The position numbers and the translations under genes were made by a program. A stretch of DNA of 45,362 nucleotides from Fidelibacterota bacterium. GTDB taxonomy: Bacteria; Fidelibacterota; UBA2242. The DNA is taken from contig JADHWC010000007.1 of assembly GCA_016783665.1 (NCBI GenBank), forward strand, positions 1-45,362, given 5' to 3'. The notes beneath the pieces are model-generated. The model was not told the origin of the DNA. It saw only the letters and a list, made by a program, of their open reading frames with translations, and searched no databases. Shown here one piece after another: positions 7,713 to 16,197 of this stretch; position 1 is the stretch's first letter; every line of letters begins with the position of its first letter.

Positions 7713-8726
7713 ATGGGTTTTTCGTTTTTTAATATTTTTGCAGGAGATATCGCCATTGACCTTGGCACGGCGAACACTTTGATATACATGAAAGGTAAAG
7801 GGATTATTTTAAACGAGCCGAGTATTGTTGCCCGATCTACACATGATGGTGAAGTCCTTGCAATCGGAAACGATGCGAAGGAAATGGTTGGGAAAACTCA
7901 TCGGGATATCACTACTATTCGACCGATAAAAGATGGTGTTATTGCTGATTTTGAGGTGACCGACGCCATGATTCGTGGATTTATCCGTAAGATCAATATA
8001 AGCAGGATTGCCCGACCCCGGATCGTTGTTTGTATTCCATCTGGTATCACAGCAGTGGAAAAACGGGCTGTCAGGGATTCAGCCGACCGCGCTAATGCCC
8101 GAGAGGTTTATCTGGTTCAGGAACCGATTGCCGCGGCAATCGGAATTAATATCGATATTTCCAAACCGGTTGGAAATATCATAGTCGACGTTGGTGGCGG
8201 AACGACTGAGATAGCGGTTATAGCGCTGAATGGGATTGTTAACAAACAGTCAATTCGAATAGCCGGTGATGAAATGGACGATGCTATTATTCAGTACTTT
8301 AAATCGGAGCATAATCTATTAATTGGGGAAAGAACTTCAGAATGGATCAAGTGCACAGTTGGTTCGGCAATGCCGATCAATGATACCACAGTTGCTGTTA
8401 AAGGACGCAGCCTAGTTGCCGGTATTCCCAAAACAATCGAAGTATCATCAGTTGAAATCAGGGAATGTTTGAAAGATACGATTGATCTTATTGCACAAGC
8501 CATCAAGCAGGCGCTGGAAATGACGCCGCCGGAATTATCATCGGATATTCTCGATAGAGGTATTATACTGACAGGTGGCGGCGCCTTGCTAAAAGGCCTC
8601 GATCAGCGAATTCGCGTAGAAACCGATTTGCCGGTGAATGTCGCTGAAGAGCCGCTATTATCTGTCGTAAAAGGAACAGGAATGATTATTGAGAATATTG
8701 ATAAATATAAAGAAGTGCTTGTTTAG
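7713..8726 (+). CDS. mreB: Rod-shape-determining protein MreB
   Basis: The 337-residue bacterial actin polymerises under the inner membrane and guides lateral wall synthesis. The phosphate-1 motif DLGTANTLIY lies near residue 16, with VLAIGNDAKEMVGKT, the phosphate-2 motif IIVDVGGGTTEIAVIAL and the adenosine motif LTGGGALLKGLD further along. The N-terminal hydrophobic SFFNIF could anchor it to the membrane. The ATG has GGAG 5 nt upstream. It opens the mreB-mreC-mreD-PBP2-rodA cluster. A 121-base gap with a strong inverted repeat separates it from mreC, unlike the tight junctions that follow. Confidence 0.97.
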   Translation: MGFSFFNIFAGDIAIDLGTANTLIYMKGKGIILNEPSIVARSTHDGEVLAIGNDAKEMVGKTHRDITTIRPIKDGVIADFEVTDAMIRGFIRKINISRIARPRIVVCIPSGITAVEKRAVRDSADRANAREVYLVQEPIAAAIGINIDISKPVGNIIVDVGGGTTEIAVIALNGIVNKQSIRIAGDEMDDAIIQYFKSEHNLLIGERTSEWIKCTVGSAMPINDTTVAVKGRSLVAGIPKTIEVSSVEIRECLKDTIDLIAQAIKQALEMTPPELSSDILDRGIILTGGGALLKGLDQRIRVETDLPVNVAEEPLLSVVKGTGMIIENIDKYKEVLV

Positions 8727-8730
8727 CCCC

Positions 8731-8834
8731 GATAATTCATCCCGAAAAAATCAGGATGTTTTATTCACTATAACCATTTGATGATAATTAGGATAGTCAA
8801 TTTGTTAAAATAAATTTAATCGGGATGAATTATT
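8731..8834 (+). promoter_or_regulatory. Inverted repeat with alternative hairpin between mreB and mreC
   Basis: GATAATTCATCCCGA (8731-8745) can pair along 15 bases, ending in one G-U pair, with 8820-8834. That arm ends just before the mreC Shine-Dalgarno-like AGG (8836-8838) and 13 bases before the ATG. The left arm can instead form a local hairpin, CATCC-c-GA with TC-a-GGATG (8738-8745 and 8751-8758, 5-base A loop), followed by TTTTATT, which looks like a weak terminator. The two structures exclude each other. A role in setting MreB:MreC stoichiometry is inference, and a dispersed repeat is the alternative. Confidence 0.45.
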
Positions 8835-8847
8835 CAGGTTAGAATAA

Positions 8848-9636
8848 ATGTGGAAAAAAATAATAGTAATACTGTTTAATTTTTATGAATACATCCTTTT
8901 TTTGATTCTAATTTTTCTTTCCTTTTTAATATTATTTATGAATGAGGCACCTCAAATGCGGGCGTTACAAGGCGACATAGCCGATGTGTTCGCCTTTGTT
9001 CACTATCCCGGAATCTGGATTAATCAATTATCTGGTTTATTAGAAGAAAACGAGGCCTTAAAACAGGAAAATCTGCAGTTAACACTCCAAAATGTTGAAT
9101 TTAAAGAGGCATATATTGAAAATCAGCGATTGAAAAAAATGCTGAATTTTCTTGACAGCTCTGCTTATCATATAATCCCGGCTAAAGTTATTAATAAAGG
9201 CGCCACAGCGATTGTCAATTCAATTTTACTGAATGTCGGTAGCCAAAAGGGCGTCCAACCGAATATGGCGGTCATTTCGACCAAAGGAATTGTCGGCAAA
9301 ACGATTGCGGTAGGTGATATAACTACTCAGGTCCAGATATTTTTGGATGTGAATTTTAGACTTAGCGTTAAGTTTCAGGATTCAAGGGTGCTGGGAATTA
9401 TAATGTGGCATCCCGACGGGCGCGCCGAAGTCCGTGAAATTCCAAATACTGCTGAAATCCACCCGGGAGAATTGGTATTGACTTCCGGTTATAGTAAAAT
9501 ATATCCTTCAAATATGATTGTTGGCAAAGTTGTAGAAGTGAATCGTTCAGAGAACGGATTATTTCAATCGGCTATTATTCGTCCCTATGTAGATATTGAT
9601 ACGATTGAGGAAGCCTTTATAATTTTATCCTATTAA
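8848..9636 (+). CDS. mreC: Rod-shape-determining protein MreC
   Basis: The 262-residue bitopic protein links MreB to the periplasmic wall-synthesis enzymes. The single N-terminal membrane helix (about 10-30, FYEYILFLILIFLSFLILFM) is followed by a coiled coil (about 60-95, EENEALKQENLQLTLQNVEF) and the two beta-barrel domains (about 105-262). Conserved blocks are visible: NKGATAIVNSILLNVGSQKG, NMAVISTKGIVGK, DVNFRLSVKF and GELVLTSGYSKIYPSNMIVGKV. Length is typical. The next gene, mreD, starts two bases after its stop. Confidence 0.95.
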   Translation: MWKKIIVILFNFYEYILFLILIFLSFLILFMNEAPQMRALQGDIADVFAFVHYPGIWINQLSGLLEENEALKQENLQLTLQNVEFKEAYIENQRLKKMLNFLDSSAYHIIPAKVINKGATAIVNSILLNVGSQKGVQPNMAVISTKGIVGKTIAVGDITTQVQIFLDVNFRLSVKFQDSRVLGIIMWHPDGRAEVREIPNTAEIHPGELVLTSGYSKIYPSNMIVGKVVEVNRSENGLFQSAIIRPYVDIDTIEEAFIILSY

Positions 9637-9638
9637 CA

Positions 9639-10115
9639 ATGAAGAAGTTTTTAGTATTACTCGGGTTTAGTTTACTGGCAATTATCTTTCAGATAATCAT
9701 TGCGCCATGGTTATCAATACAGAATATTAAACCCGATTTTGTGTTAATTCTGGTGATGTTTGTAGCGCTTCTCCAGGGGCGTGTTTTCGGACAATTATAT
9801 GGCTTTGGTATTGGAATGGTCGTTGATGTTATTGGAATCGGCTCATTTTTCGGCTTATCTGCTCTGTCAAAGACGGTTGCTGGATTTCTTGCCGGTTATT
9901 TTAAAAACCGTAGAAACCGTTTTAATCATATTACGTTCTATAGTATTAATGTTCTCGTTATCTTCATTCATTTTGCGATATTTTTTCTGATCAATTTTAA
10001 ATCAAGCGATTACGGAACACAATTTATTCTATTACGCTATGTGCTTCCTGAAACTATCTATACGTCCATTATATTTATATTGCTGGACTATATTTTTTCA
10101 ATTGAATCATATTAG
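9639..10115 (+). CDS. mreD: Rod-shape-determining protein MreD
   Basis: The 158-residue, strongly hydrophobic protein has about five predicted membrane helices, including the opening segment LVLLGFSLLAIIFQIIIAPW. The conserved MreD block KPDFVLILVMFVALLQGRVFG is followed by GFGIGMVVDVIGIGSFFGLSALSKTVAGFLAGY. It belongs to the elongasome with MreC, PBP2 and RodA, but its biochemical role is not established in general. It is packed between mreC (2 nt) and the PBP2 gene (2 nt), so all are very probably one transcript. Confidence 0.94.
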   Translation: MKKFLVLLGFSLLAIIFQIIIAPWLSIQNIKPDFVLILVMFVALLQGRVFGQLYGFGIGMVVDVIGIGSFFGLSALSKTVAGFLAGYFKNRRNRFNHITFYSINVLVIFIHFAIFFLINFKSSDYGTQFILLRYVLPETIYTSIIFILLDYIFSIESY

Positions 10116-10117
10116 AT

Positions 10118-11932
10118 ATGTATTATTCGCAGAATAATGTCACATTAGAACGGCGAAACCTTTTAATATTAATCGGGTTAACGCTGTTTGTAATTCTGAT
10201 TGCCCGTTTGTATCAGTTACAGATAGTGCAATACAACCGTTTTGCCGGAATCGCCGAAGCGAACAGAATTCGGGTAATATCACGGGAAGCCCCGCGCGGA
10301 ATTATTTTTGATCGTAACGGGAATATTATTGCTGATAATAAATCCCAGTACAATGTTAATTTAATTCCCTTTGAAGCCGGGCAAAATGAGAATGTATATA
10401 GTATTCTGAGTGAGATTCTAAAAATACCTGAGCGTGAAATACGCCAAAGAGTCAGAAAGAACTGGAGAGGACAATTTCTACCGGCAAGAGTAGCCGGAGA
10501 TATTGATTTTGACACCTTAACTGAACTTGAGGAACGACGCCTTGAATTACCGGGCGTGCTTTTCTCTTTGGAACCTATACGATCTTTTCCTTCCGGCGCC
10601 AATTTAAGTCAGGTGCTCGGATATTTACGGGAAGTCGGTAAAGAAGAGCTGCGGGTGATCAAAGATTATGGTTATCGTCCGGGAGATTTGATTGGATGGA
10701 AGGGCGTTGAACATGAGTATGAGAGTGTTTTACGCGGGAAGCAAGGTTATAGTTTTGTTCAGGTGAATGTTTTCGGTCAGGAAGTCGGAGAAGTCAGAAA
10801 TAAACGCAGCGTTGAACCGAAATTCGGCAATGATCTCTATTTAACAATTGACCTTGGACTACAACAATATGCGGAAGAACTACTGAATGGGAAAAAGGGT
10901 GTAATCGTTGCTATGGATGCCTTAAATGGTGAAATATTGTCTCTGATAAGCAAACCCGATTATTCTCCAAATTTGTTCTCAGGAATTGTGAGATCGGATG
11001 TCTGGAATAGATTGCGTGATGATCCGGACAAACCGCTTTACAACCGGGTTACACAAGGGACATATTCTCCGGGTTCAACCTTCAAAATGGTAGCTGCGCT
11101 TGCTTCCCTCGAGGAAAATATTCTCGATCCAAAAACACGTTTCCGGTGTCGAGGTAGTTATAAACTGGGACGCAGAGATTTTAAATGCTGGAAGTTAGGT
11201 GGTCACGGTCGTATGAATCTGTATGATGCCATCGTTAATTCATGCAATGTTTATTTTTACAGCCTGATCAGAAAAATGGACATAGATATTTGGGCTGAAT
11301 ATGCCAGAAAATTTCGTTTTGGTGAATTAACTAACATCGATATGTATGGCGAATCTCTTGGACTTGTCCCGGATAAAGCTTTTATGGACGAAAAATACGG
11401 AGTCGGAGGATGGACCGAGGGTAATAAATTGAATCTGGTCATCGGGCAGGGTGACCTGTTGGTTACACCCATACAGATGGTCAGGTTTGCCGGAACGTTG
11501 GCAACCAATGGAAAACTGAGTGTTCCCCATCTTGGATTGAAATATTTTGACCGGGACAATGATCGCTTTCATTACTTTGCCCAATCGACAGGTGATTCAA
11601 TAGATGATATTTCCGCATCGAGCTGGGAATTCATCCGGAAGGCGATGTACGATGTGGTAAATTCCAGAACGGGCACCGGTCGAGCGGCGAAGGTACGAGG
11701 ATTAGATGTTTATGGGAAAACCGGAACAGCTCAGAATCCACATGGTGATTCACATTCCTGGTTCATTGGATTCGCCAAAAAAAATGAGCAGGTAATTGCT
11801 ATGGCGGTTTTAGTTGAGCATGGAGGCTCCGGAGGGGGCGAGGCATCTGTGATTGCTTCAAAGATGTTTAGATATTATCAGAAAGAACTGGTTCCGCAGC
11901 AGTTTACAAGCAGGGGCGCTAATAGAAATTGA
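10118..11932 (+). CDS. mrdA: Penicillin-binding protein 2 (MrdA)
   Basis: The 604-residue class B PBP is the DD-transpeptidase that cross-links peptidoglycan during elongation. One N-terminal membrane helix (about 14-30) is followed by the PBP dimerisation domain (about 50-235, with EAPRGIIFDRNGNIIADN) and the transpeptidase domain. All three active-site motifs are visible: S320-x-x-K323 (PGSTFK), S375-C-N377 and K534-T-G536 (YGKTGTAQNP). Length is slightly below E. coli PBP2. It starts two bases after mreD and overlaps rodA by four bases, as expected for the glycosyltransferase-transpeptidase pair. Confidence 0.96.
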   Translation: MYYSQNNVTLERRNLLILIGLTLFVILIARLYQLQIVQYNRFAGIAEANRIRVISREAPRGIIFDRNGNIIADNKSQYNVNLIPFEAGQNENVYSILSEILKIPEREIRQRVRKNWRGQFLPARVAGDIDFDTLTELEERRLELPGVLFSLEPIRSFPSGANLSQVLGYLREVGKEELRVIKDYGYRPGDLIGWKGVEHEYESVLRGKQGYSFVQVNVFGQEVGEVRNKRSVEPKFGNDLYLTIDLGLQQYAEELLNGKKGVIVAMDALNGEILSLISKPDYSPNLFSGIVRSDVWNRLRDDPDKPLYNRVTQGTYSPGSTFKMVAALASLEENILDPKTRFRCRGSYKLGRRDFKCWKLGGHGRMNLYDAIVNSCNVYFYSLIRKMDIDIWAEYARKFRFGELTNIDMYGESLGLVPDKAFMDEKYGVGGWTEGNKLNLVIGQGDLLVTPIQMVRFAGTLATNGKLSVPHLGLKYFDRDNDRFHYFAQSTGDSIDDISASSWEFIRKAMYDVVNSRTGTGRAAKVRGLDVYGKTGTAQNPHGDSHSWFIGFAKKNEQVIAMAVLVEHGGSGGGEASVIASKMFRYYQKELVPQQFTSRGANRN

Positions 11933-13164
11933 AGAAGACAAACTGGATTACTGATTCGGTAGCGAATACCAATCTGTTAATGTTTATTACAGTATTTTTG
12001 CTCTGTATTTCGGGACTTATTGCGTTGTACAGCGCCTCTTTACACGTGGAAGCGCCGTTTTTTAAGAAGGTTATCGGAAAACAGATGCTTTGGATGATTA
12101 TTGGACTTCTGGCGATTCTCATTGTTTTTTTCGTGCAAAGGAAACTTTTATTTGATGGAGCATTTATCCTTTACTGGATTGGTATTGCGTTGATCATTGC
12201 CCCATATTTTGTTGGAAATTCAGTTGCCGGTGCAAATCGCTGGATTGTTCTTGGTCCGTTCCATTTTCAGCCGTCGGAGTTTATGAAAATAATTGTAATC
12301 ATCGGTATTGCCCGATATTTATCAAAAAACGATCTGGTTATTTCAGATTTCAAATCTCTCATCATTCCCTTACTTCTTGCGTTATTACCGATGGCAATAG
12401 TATTGAAACAACCGGATCTCGGAACATCAATGATATATATTATCCTGATTTTCCCGATGCTGATATGGGCGGGAGCGCGATTTTACCATCTGTTCATTAT
12501 CGCTGCGCCGGTTATCAGTATTTTAACTGCTTTTAATTTCTACAGTTTTTTCATCTGGGTCCTTTGCCTGATTGTTATTCTGTATTTCAGTAAAGAAAAA
12601 ATCTGGTTGGCGATTGTGTTGTTTATATTAAACCTGTCACTCGGATTTGTTACTCCGGTCCTTTGGAACCGACTCGAACCCTACCAGCAGAATCGCATCT
12701 TAACACTTTTTAATGTCGAAGCAGATCCGCAAGGATCCAGCTACCAGGTGATTCAATCGCAGATCGCAGTGGGATCCGGTGGCCTTTTTGGGAAGGGTAT
12801 CGGGAACGGAACTCAGACACATTTGAAGTTTTTACCGGAACAACACACTGACTTCATATTTTCGGTGGTTGGTGAAGAATATGGTTTTATAGGAGTGGTG
12901 AGCGTACTTCTCTTGTTCCTGATACTAACCGTGATCCTTATCAGCGTTGCCTTCCGTCTCAGAGACCGGTTCAGTTCGCTTGTAGTTATAGGTGTGACCA
13001 GTGTTCTGTTTTTTCATGCCGTCATTAATGTGGCTATGACTATCGGATTGATGCCGGTAACAGGTCTGCCATTACCGTTTTTGAGTTATGGCGGATCCTT
13101 TATTATCACCTGTTTTTTAATGATTGGGTTGGTGTTTAATCTCAGCGTGGACCGTCACCGCTAA
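11929..13164 (+). CDS. rodA: Peptidoglycan glycosyltransferase RodA
   Basis: The 411-residue SEDS-family polymerase extends glycan strands from lipid II with PBP2. About ten membrane helices are evident. Family motifs include GANRWIVLGPFHFQPSEFMKI, KQPDLGTSMIY (the Asp of this block is catalytic in SEDS proteins), QSQIAVGSGGLFGKGIGNGTQTHLKFLPEQHTDFIFSVVGEE and the C-terminal GLMPVTGLPLPFLSYGGS. It starts with TTG at 11929, overlapping the PBP2 stop by four bases, and is the last gene of the shape cluster. A 96-base gap follows before the next gene. Confidence 0.96.
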   Translation: MKKTNWITDSVANTNLLMFITVFLLCISGLIALYSASLHVEAPFFKKVIGKQMLWMIIGLLAILIVFFVQRKLLFDGAFILYWIGIALIIAPYFVGNSVAGANRWIVLGPFHFQPSEFMKIIVIIGIARYLSKNDLVISDFKSLIIPLLLALLPMAIVLKQPDLGTSMIYIILIFPMLIWAGARFYHLFIIAAPVISILTAFNFYSFFIWVLCLIVILYFSKEKIWLAIVLFILNLSLGFVTPVLWNRLEPYQQNRILTLFNVEADPQGSSYQVIQSQIAVGSGGLFGKGIGNGTQTHLKFLPEQHTDFIFSVVGEEYGFIGVVSVLLLFLILTVILISVAFRLRDRFSSLVVIGVTSVLFFHAVINVAMTIGLMPVTGLPLPFLSYGGSFIITCFLMIGLVFNLSVDRHR

Positions 13165-13260
13165 TCTCAATAATAATATAAATTATCATTTGTTTATTAA
13201 AGAGAATTTCGTAGCTTTCGACGCTGGATTTTATGCCTGTAATTTTAAAGAAGAATACAA

Positions 13261-14145
13261 ATGAAACAGATTAAAACACTCCGTCTATGTATTTATTTTA
13301 GTGCAATATTTGCTCTAATGTGGTTGATTTTAGCTGATGTATCGATAGCAAAGCCTAAGGATAAAAAAATCACTCAGGATGCTCAGGTAGTTAATCTGGA
13401 AAAGAAAGTAAGTAGTATAGAACAGAAACTTAGTAAGACAATTCAACTTGTGGATAGTCTTTCGAGAAAACTTAAAACATTTGATACTTCGGATAAGCCA
13501 TCGAATACCATTGAGAAGCAAATTGCTCAAATGGATAGCTCGGTCAAAACGCTTGAAATGATAACGGCGTCATTAAGCCAAGATGTTGTGAGATTGCGCC
13601 GTCAGATTGAGCTGAATGAACGCCGCACAAGTTATGCCGATAGTATTAATTTTGAGATTCTTTCCCAACTGGTAATGCTGGAAAACAGGATTGTATCTCT
13701 GGGCTCAAGCTTAAGTGAAACGAAATCAATTTCATCTGTTGAGACCGCTTCTCCCGCATTATCTTCAACCGGTAGTTATCGTGATCGTTACCGGCAGGCT
13801 TTGACATTCTACCAGAATGCTCAAAATCAAGAATCTATTGAATTATTCAGACAACTATTATCTGAAGATAAAAAAAATGAACTTGCCGATAATGCCCAGT
13901 ACTGGATCGGAGAATGTTATTATTCGATGAAACAATACCGACGTGCAATCGTTGAATTCGAGAAAGTTTTTGCTTTTAAGAATACAAACAAAGATGATGA
14001 TGCGCAATTTAAGCTGGGATTATGCTATGCGGCATTGGGGGAACGGGAAAAAGCGATCGATGAGCTCCAGAGATTGATAGATTATTATCCTCAAAGTGAA
14101 TATGTAGAAAATGCTAAACAATTTGTGAAACGAGATTATGATTAA
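13261..14145 (+). CDS. YbgF/CpoB-like periplasmic TPR protein
   Basis: The 294-residue exported protein has a hydrophobic N-terminus (about 5-30, ending DVSIAKP) that acts as signal or anchor. A long coiled-coil region follows (about 40-150, heptad-like with SIEQKLSKTIQLVDSLSRKL). The C-terminus has three TPR-like units (about 175-290, with NAQYWIGECYYSMKQYRRAIVEFEKVF and AQFKLGLCYAALGEREKAIDELQRLI). This matches the trimerising coiled coil plus TPR layout of YbgF/CpoB, which links Tol-Pal to wall synthesis. There are no tol genes in the window, so the partner is inferred. It overlaps the next gene by 8 nt. Confidence 0.8.
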   Translation: MKQIKTLRLCIYFSAIFALMWLILADVSIAKPKDKKITQDAQVVNLEKKVSSIEQKLSKTIQLVDSLSRKLKTFDTSDKPSNTIEKQIAQMDSSVKTLEMITASLSQDVVRLRRQIELNERRTSYADSINFEILSQLVMLENRIVSLGSSLSETKSISSVETASPALSSTGSYRDRYRQALTFYQNAQNQESIELFRQLLSEDKKNELADNAQYWIGECYYSMKQYRRAIVEFEKVFAFKNTNKDDDAQFKLGLCYAALGEREKAIDELQRLIDYYPQSEYVENAKQFVKRDYD

Positions 14146-14977
14146 ACGAATTTATTTGTTGACACCCGAGATCGTACCCTTTGCGGAAAGCTACCATCTG
14201 GCATCTATCTCCAAGGAAATCCCGGTAGTATTTAATGAGAGAAAATTTGATTTTCGATTAATGATGCCGAAATATTCCTTTATCAGTGAAAGACGATATA
14301 TTCTTCGTGAAGTTATTCGTTTGAGAGACATGGAGCTTAAGTATCAAAACGAAGCGGTGACAGCCAGTGTGAAATCTGCTTTTATACCGAATACGAAAGT
14401 CCAGGTCTACTTTTTGGAGCATGATAATTATTATACTAATAACGTTCTTGAACTTTATGAGGAACAAAAGGATTCGGAATTTGGTCGCAACGCACTGAGA
14501 TTTGGATATTTCGTTTCGGCAGCAGTGATAACACTGAATTATTTACGGTGGAAACCGGAAGTTATCCTTTTGAATGATTGGCAGATGAGTTTGTTACCAC
14601 TGTTAGTCAAATCAAATATTCTGGATAATTCCTATTTTGATGATGTAAAAATACTTCAAATTTTATATTCGAAAAATCCACTGTCAAAATTTTTGCTGGA
14701 TGACTATAAACGGATTGGTCTAACGAATATCGATCCGGAACTGATTGAAGATGTTGATAAACTTGACTGTGTGGCGGCGGCTCATAAGCTCAGCGACCAT
14801 ACCTTGATGATAAATACGACAGATGACTTGTTGGAAACCTATATGGCAGATCCCATATTTAAGCGCCTGTTTGAAGACGGCAAATCGAAGATAACGACGT
14901 ATAATCTCAAGAATGAATCTCCGGAAGAGTGGCAGAATTTTGCAGATGAAATTATTAGAATCGCAGAAAAACTATAG
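14138..14977 (+). CDS. Truncated-type glycogen/starch-synthase-like protein
   Basis: The 279-residue protein resembles only the N-terminal Rossmann half (GT5 catalytic domain) of glycogen synthase. It has an opening IYLLTPEIVPFAESYHLASIS, the central FGYFVSAAVITL and RWKPEVILLNDWQMSLLPLL, where the usual synthase has an NDWQT-like block. Full-length GT5 enzymes are about 480 residues. The GT1-like C-terminal half with its ADP-glucose contacts is absent, as is the KTGGL-type substrate loop near the N-terminus, where AESYHLASI stands. Short relatives of this kind occur in Bacteroidetes next to secreted lipoprotein genes, as here. Enzymatic activity is doubtful. Confidence 0.7.
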   Translation: MIKRIYLLTPEIVPFAESYHLASISKEIPVVFNERKFDFRLMMPKYSFISERRYILREVIRLRDMELKYQNEAVTASVKSAFIPNTKVQVYFLEHDNYYTNNVLELYEEQKDSEFGRNALRFGYFVSAAVITLNYLRWKPEVILLNDWQMSLLPLLVKSNILDNSYFDDVKILQILYSKNPLSKFLLDDYKRIGLTNIDPELIEDVDKLDCVAAAHKLSDHTLMINTTDDLLETYMADPIFKRLFEDGKSKITTYNLKNESPEEWQNFADEIIRIAEKL

Positions 14978-16193
14978 AGCACAGAATCGTCCAGCAGGAC
15001 GTTCGATAAAAATACAGCACCAGGCATCCATTATACACAATTTCAAATGGTTGGTTCTTATCATTTTATTGATTATTGGGGCATGTGAAGAAAAGATTCC
15101 GACCTTACAGACAGTTGAGGCGCCACTGGAATTTGTATCAATTACTAGCTATGCAGATACACTAAATTTTGCCCAGAGAACAATTGAACCAAGTCTCGGT
15201 AAATCTGATATTTTATTCGTCGGGAATGATGAACATGTTTATGCATATACGTTACTGAAATTTGCGAATCTGAGCGCTCTGCCGGATACGCTTGATTCTT
15301 TGATCTCAGTATCGCTCAATCTTCAGACATATCATCAATTTCAGTTGGAAGTATTAGAGAATCAATCCATAGATATTTCAATATTTCAATTAAATAACAG
15401 TGGTATTGATTCCTGGACGGAAGACAGTACGAATTTCAAAGTAAATAACGATGATTTAAAATATCTAACATCACACTTATTCAGTGAAAGCGATACACTA
15501 TCAATTCCGTTAGATACTAACCTTGTTGCAAGTTGGCATGACAGCAGTAATACAGACTATACCCTGGTGCTGCAGCAATCGGATACAAGTCTCTCAAGCA
15601 TTCAAGCTATCTATTCAAAAGACGCACAACTTTATCCATGGCTGGAAGTGATTTATATTCAAGACGGCGCCCGGGATACAATAAAGATCATACCGAGTGA
15701 AGATCTGTCGATTTTATCATTTAAAACGAGTGAGAACCCAGAATCACATATGTTCATTAATTCCGGGAGATCAAGCTATTCATATATTAAATTTAATTTT
15801 GAAGATGAGCTGCATGATGAAAATACCGTTATTGCACAAGCAAATCTTCATTTAACGATTGATACAGTCCAAAGTCAGTTATATGGTGAAAATTTTCATC
15901 TTTATTTTAATTTTCTTGATTCTGCCTTACTTGCTGATCAGAATTATAATCCCTTATATGATATTTATAATCACCATTATCCGGTTGGGTCCACAGATAC
16001 TGTCGCCATAATTGATATCAAGAAGTTAATACAGGGAGTTGTTAGCTTCGATAATATAGATAACCATGGCATTGTTATCTGGGCTCCTCCTACAGTTTTA
16101 AATATCTCGACGTTTTGTTTCTGCAATCCTTCCGATCAAAATCCAGTTAACATTCGACCTTATCTGGAAATTTTAACTATGAAAGAACAATAG
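14946..16193 (+). CDS. Secreted lipoprotein with repeated beta-rich domains
   Basis: The lipoprotein signal is WLVLIILLIIGAC, with C as the acylated residue and +2/+3 Glu. After it comes a Ser/Thr/Asp-rich beta-sandwich-like region in two halves that look alike (LLKFANLSALPDTLDSLISVSLNLQ near the start and YIKFNFEDELHDENTVIAQANLHL later), recalling DNRLRE/CBM96-type or DUF4270-like surface lipoproteins. The start is uncertain. ATG 14946 is listed and overlaps the previous gene by 32 nt; ATG 14913 is possible, and both give an unusually long positively charged segment before the hydrophobic core. Linkage after a short glycogen-synthase-like gene recalls the arrangement with DUF4270 genes in Bacteroidetes. 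Confidence 0.65.
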   Translation: MKLLESQKNYRAQNRPAGRSIKIQHQASIIHNFKWLVLIILLIIGACEEKIPTLQTVEAPLEFVSITSYADTLNFAQRTIEPSLGKSDILFVGNDEHVYAYTLLKFANLSALPDTLDSLISVSLNLQTYHQFQLEVLENQSIDISIFQLNNSGIDSWTEDSTNFKVNNDDLKYLTSHLFSESDTLSIPLDTNLVASWHDSSNTDYTLVLQQSDTSLSSIQAIYSKDAQLYPWLEVIYIQDGARDTIKIIPSEDLSILSFKTSENPESHMFINSGRSSYSYIKFNFEDELHDENTVIAQANLHLTIDTVQSQLYGENFHLYFNFLDSALLADQNYNPLYDIYNHHYPVGSTDTVAIIDIKKLIQGVVSFDNIDNHGIVIWAPPTVLNISTFCFCNPSDQNPVNIRPYLEILTMKEQ

Positions 16194-16197
16194 TTCG

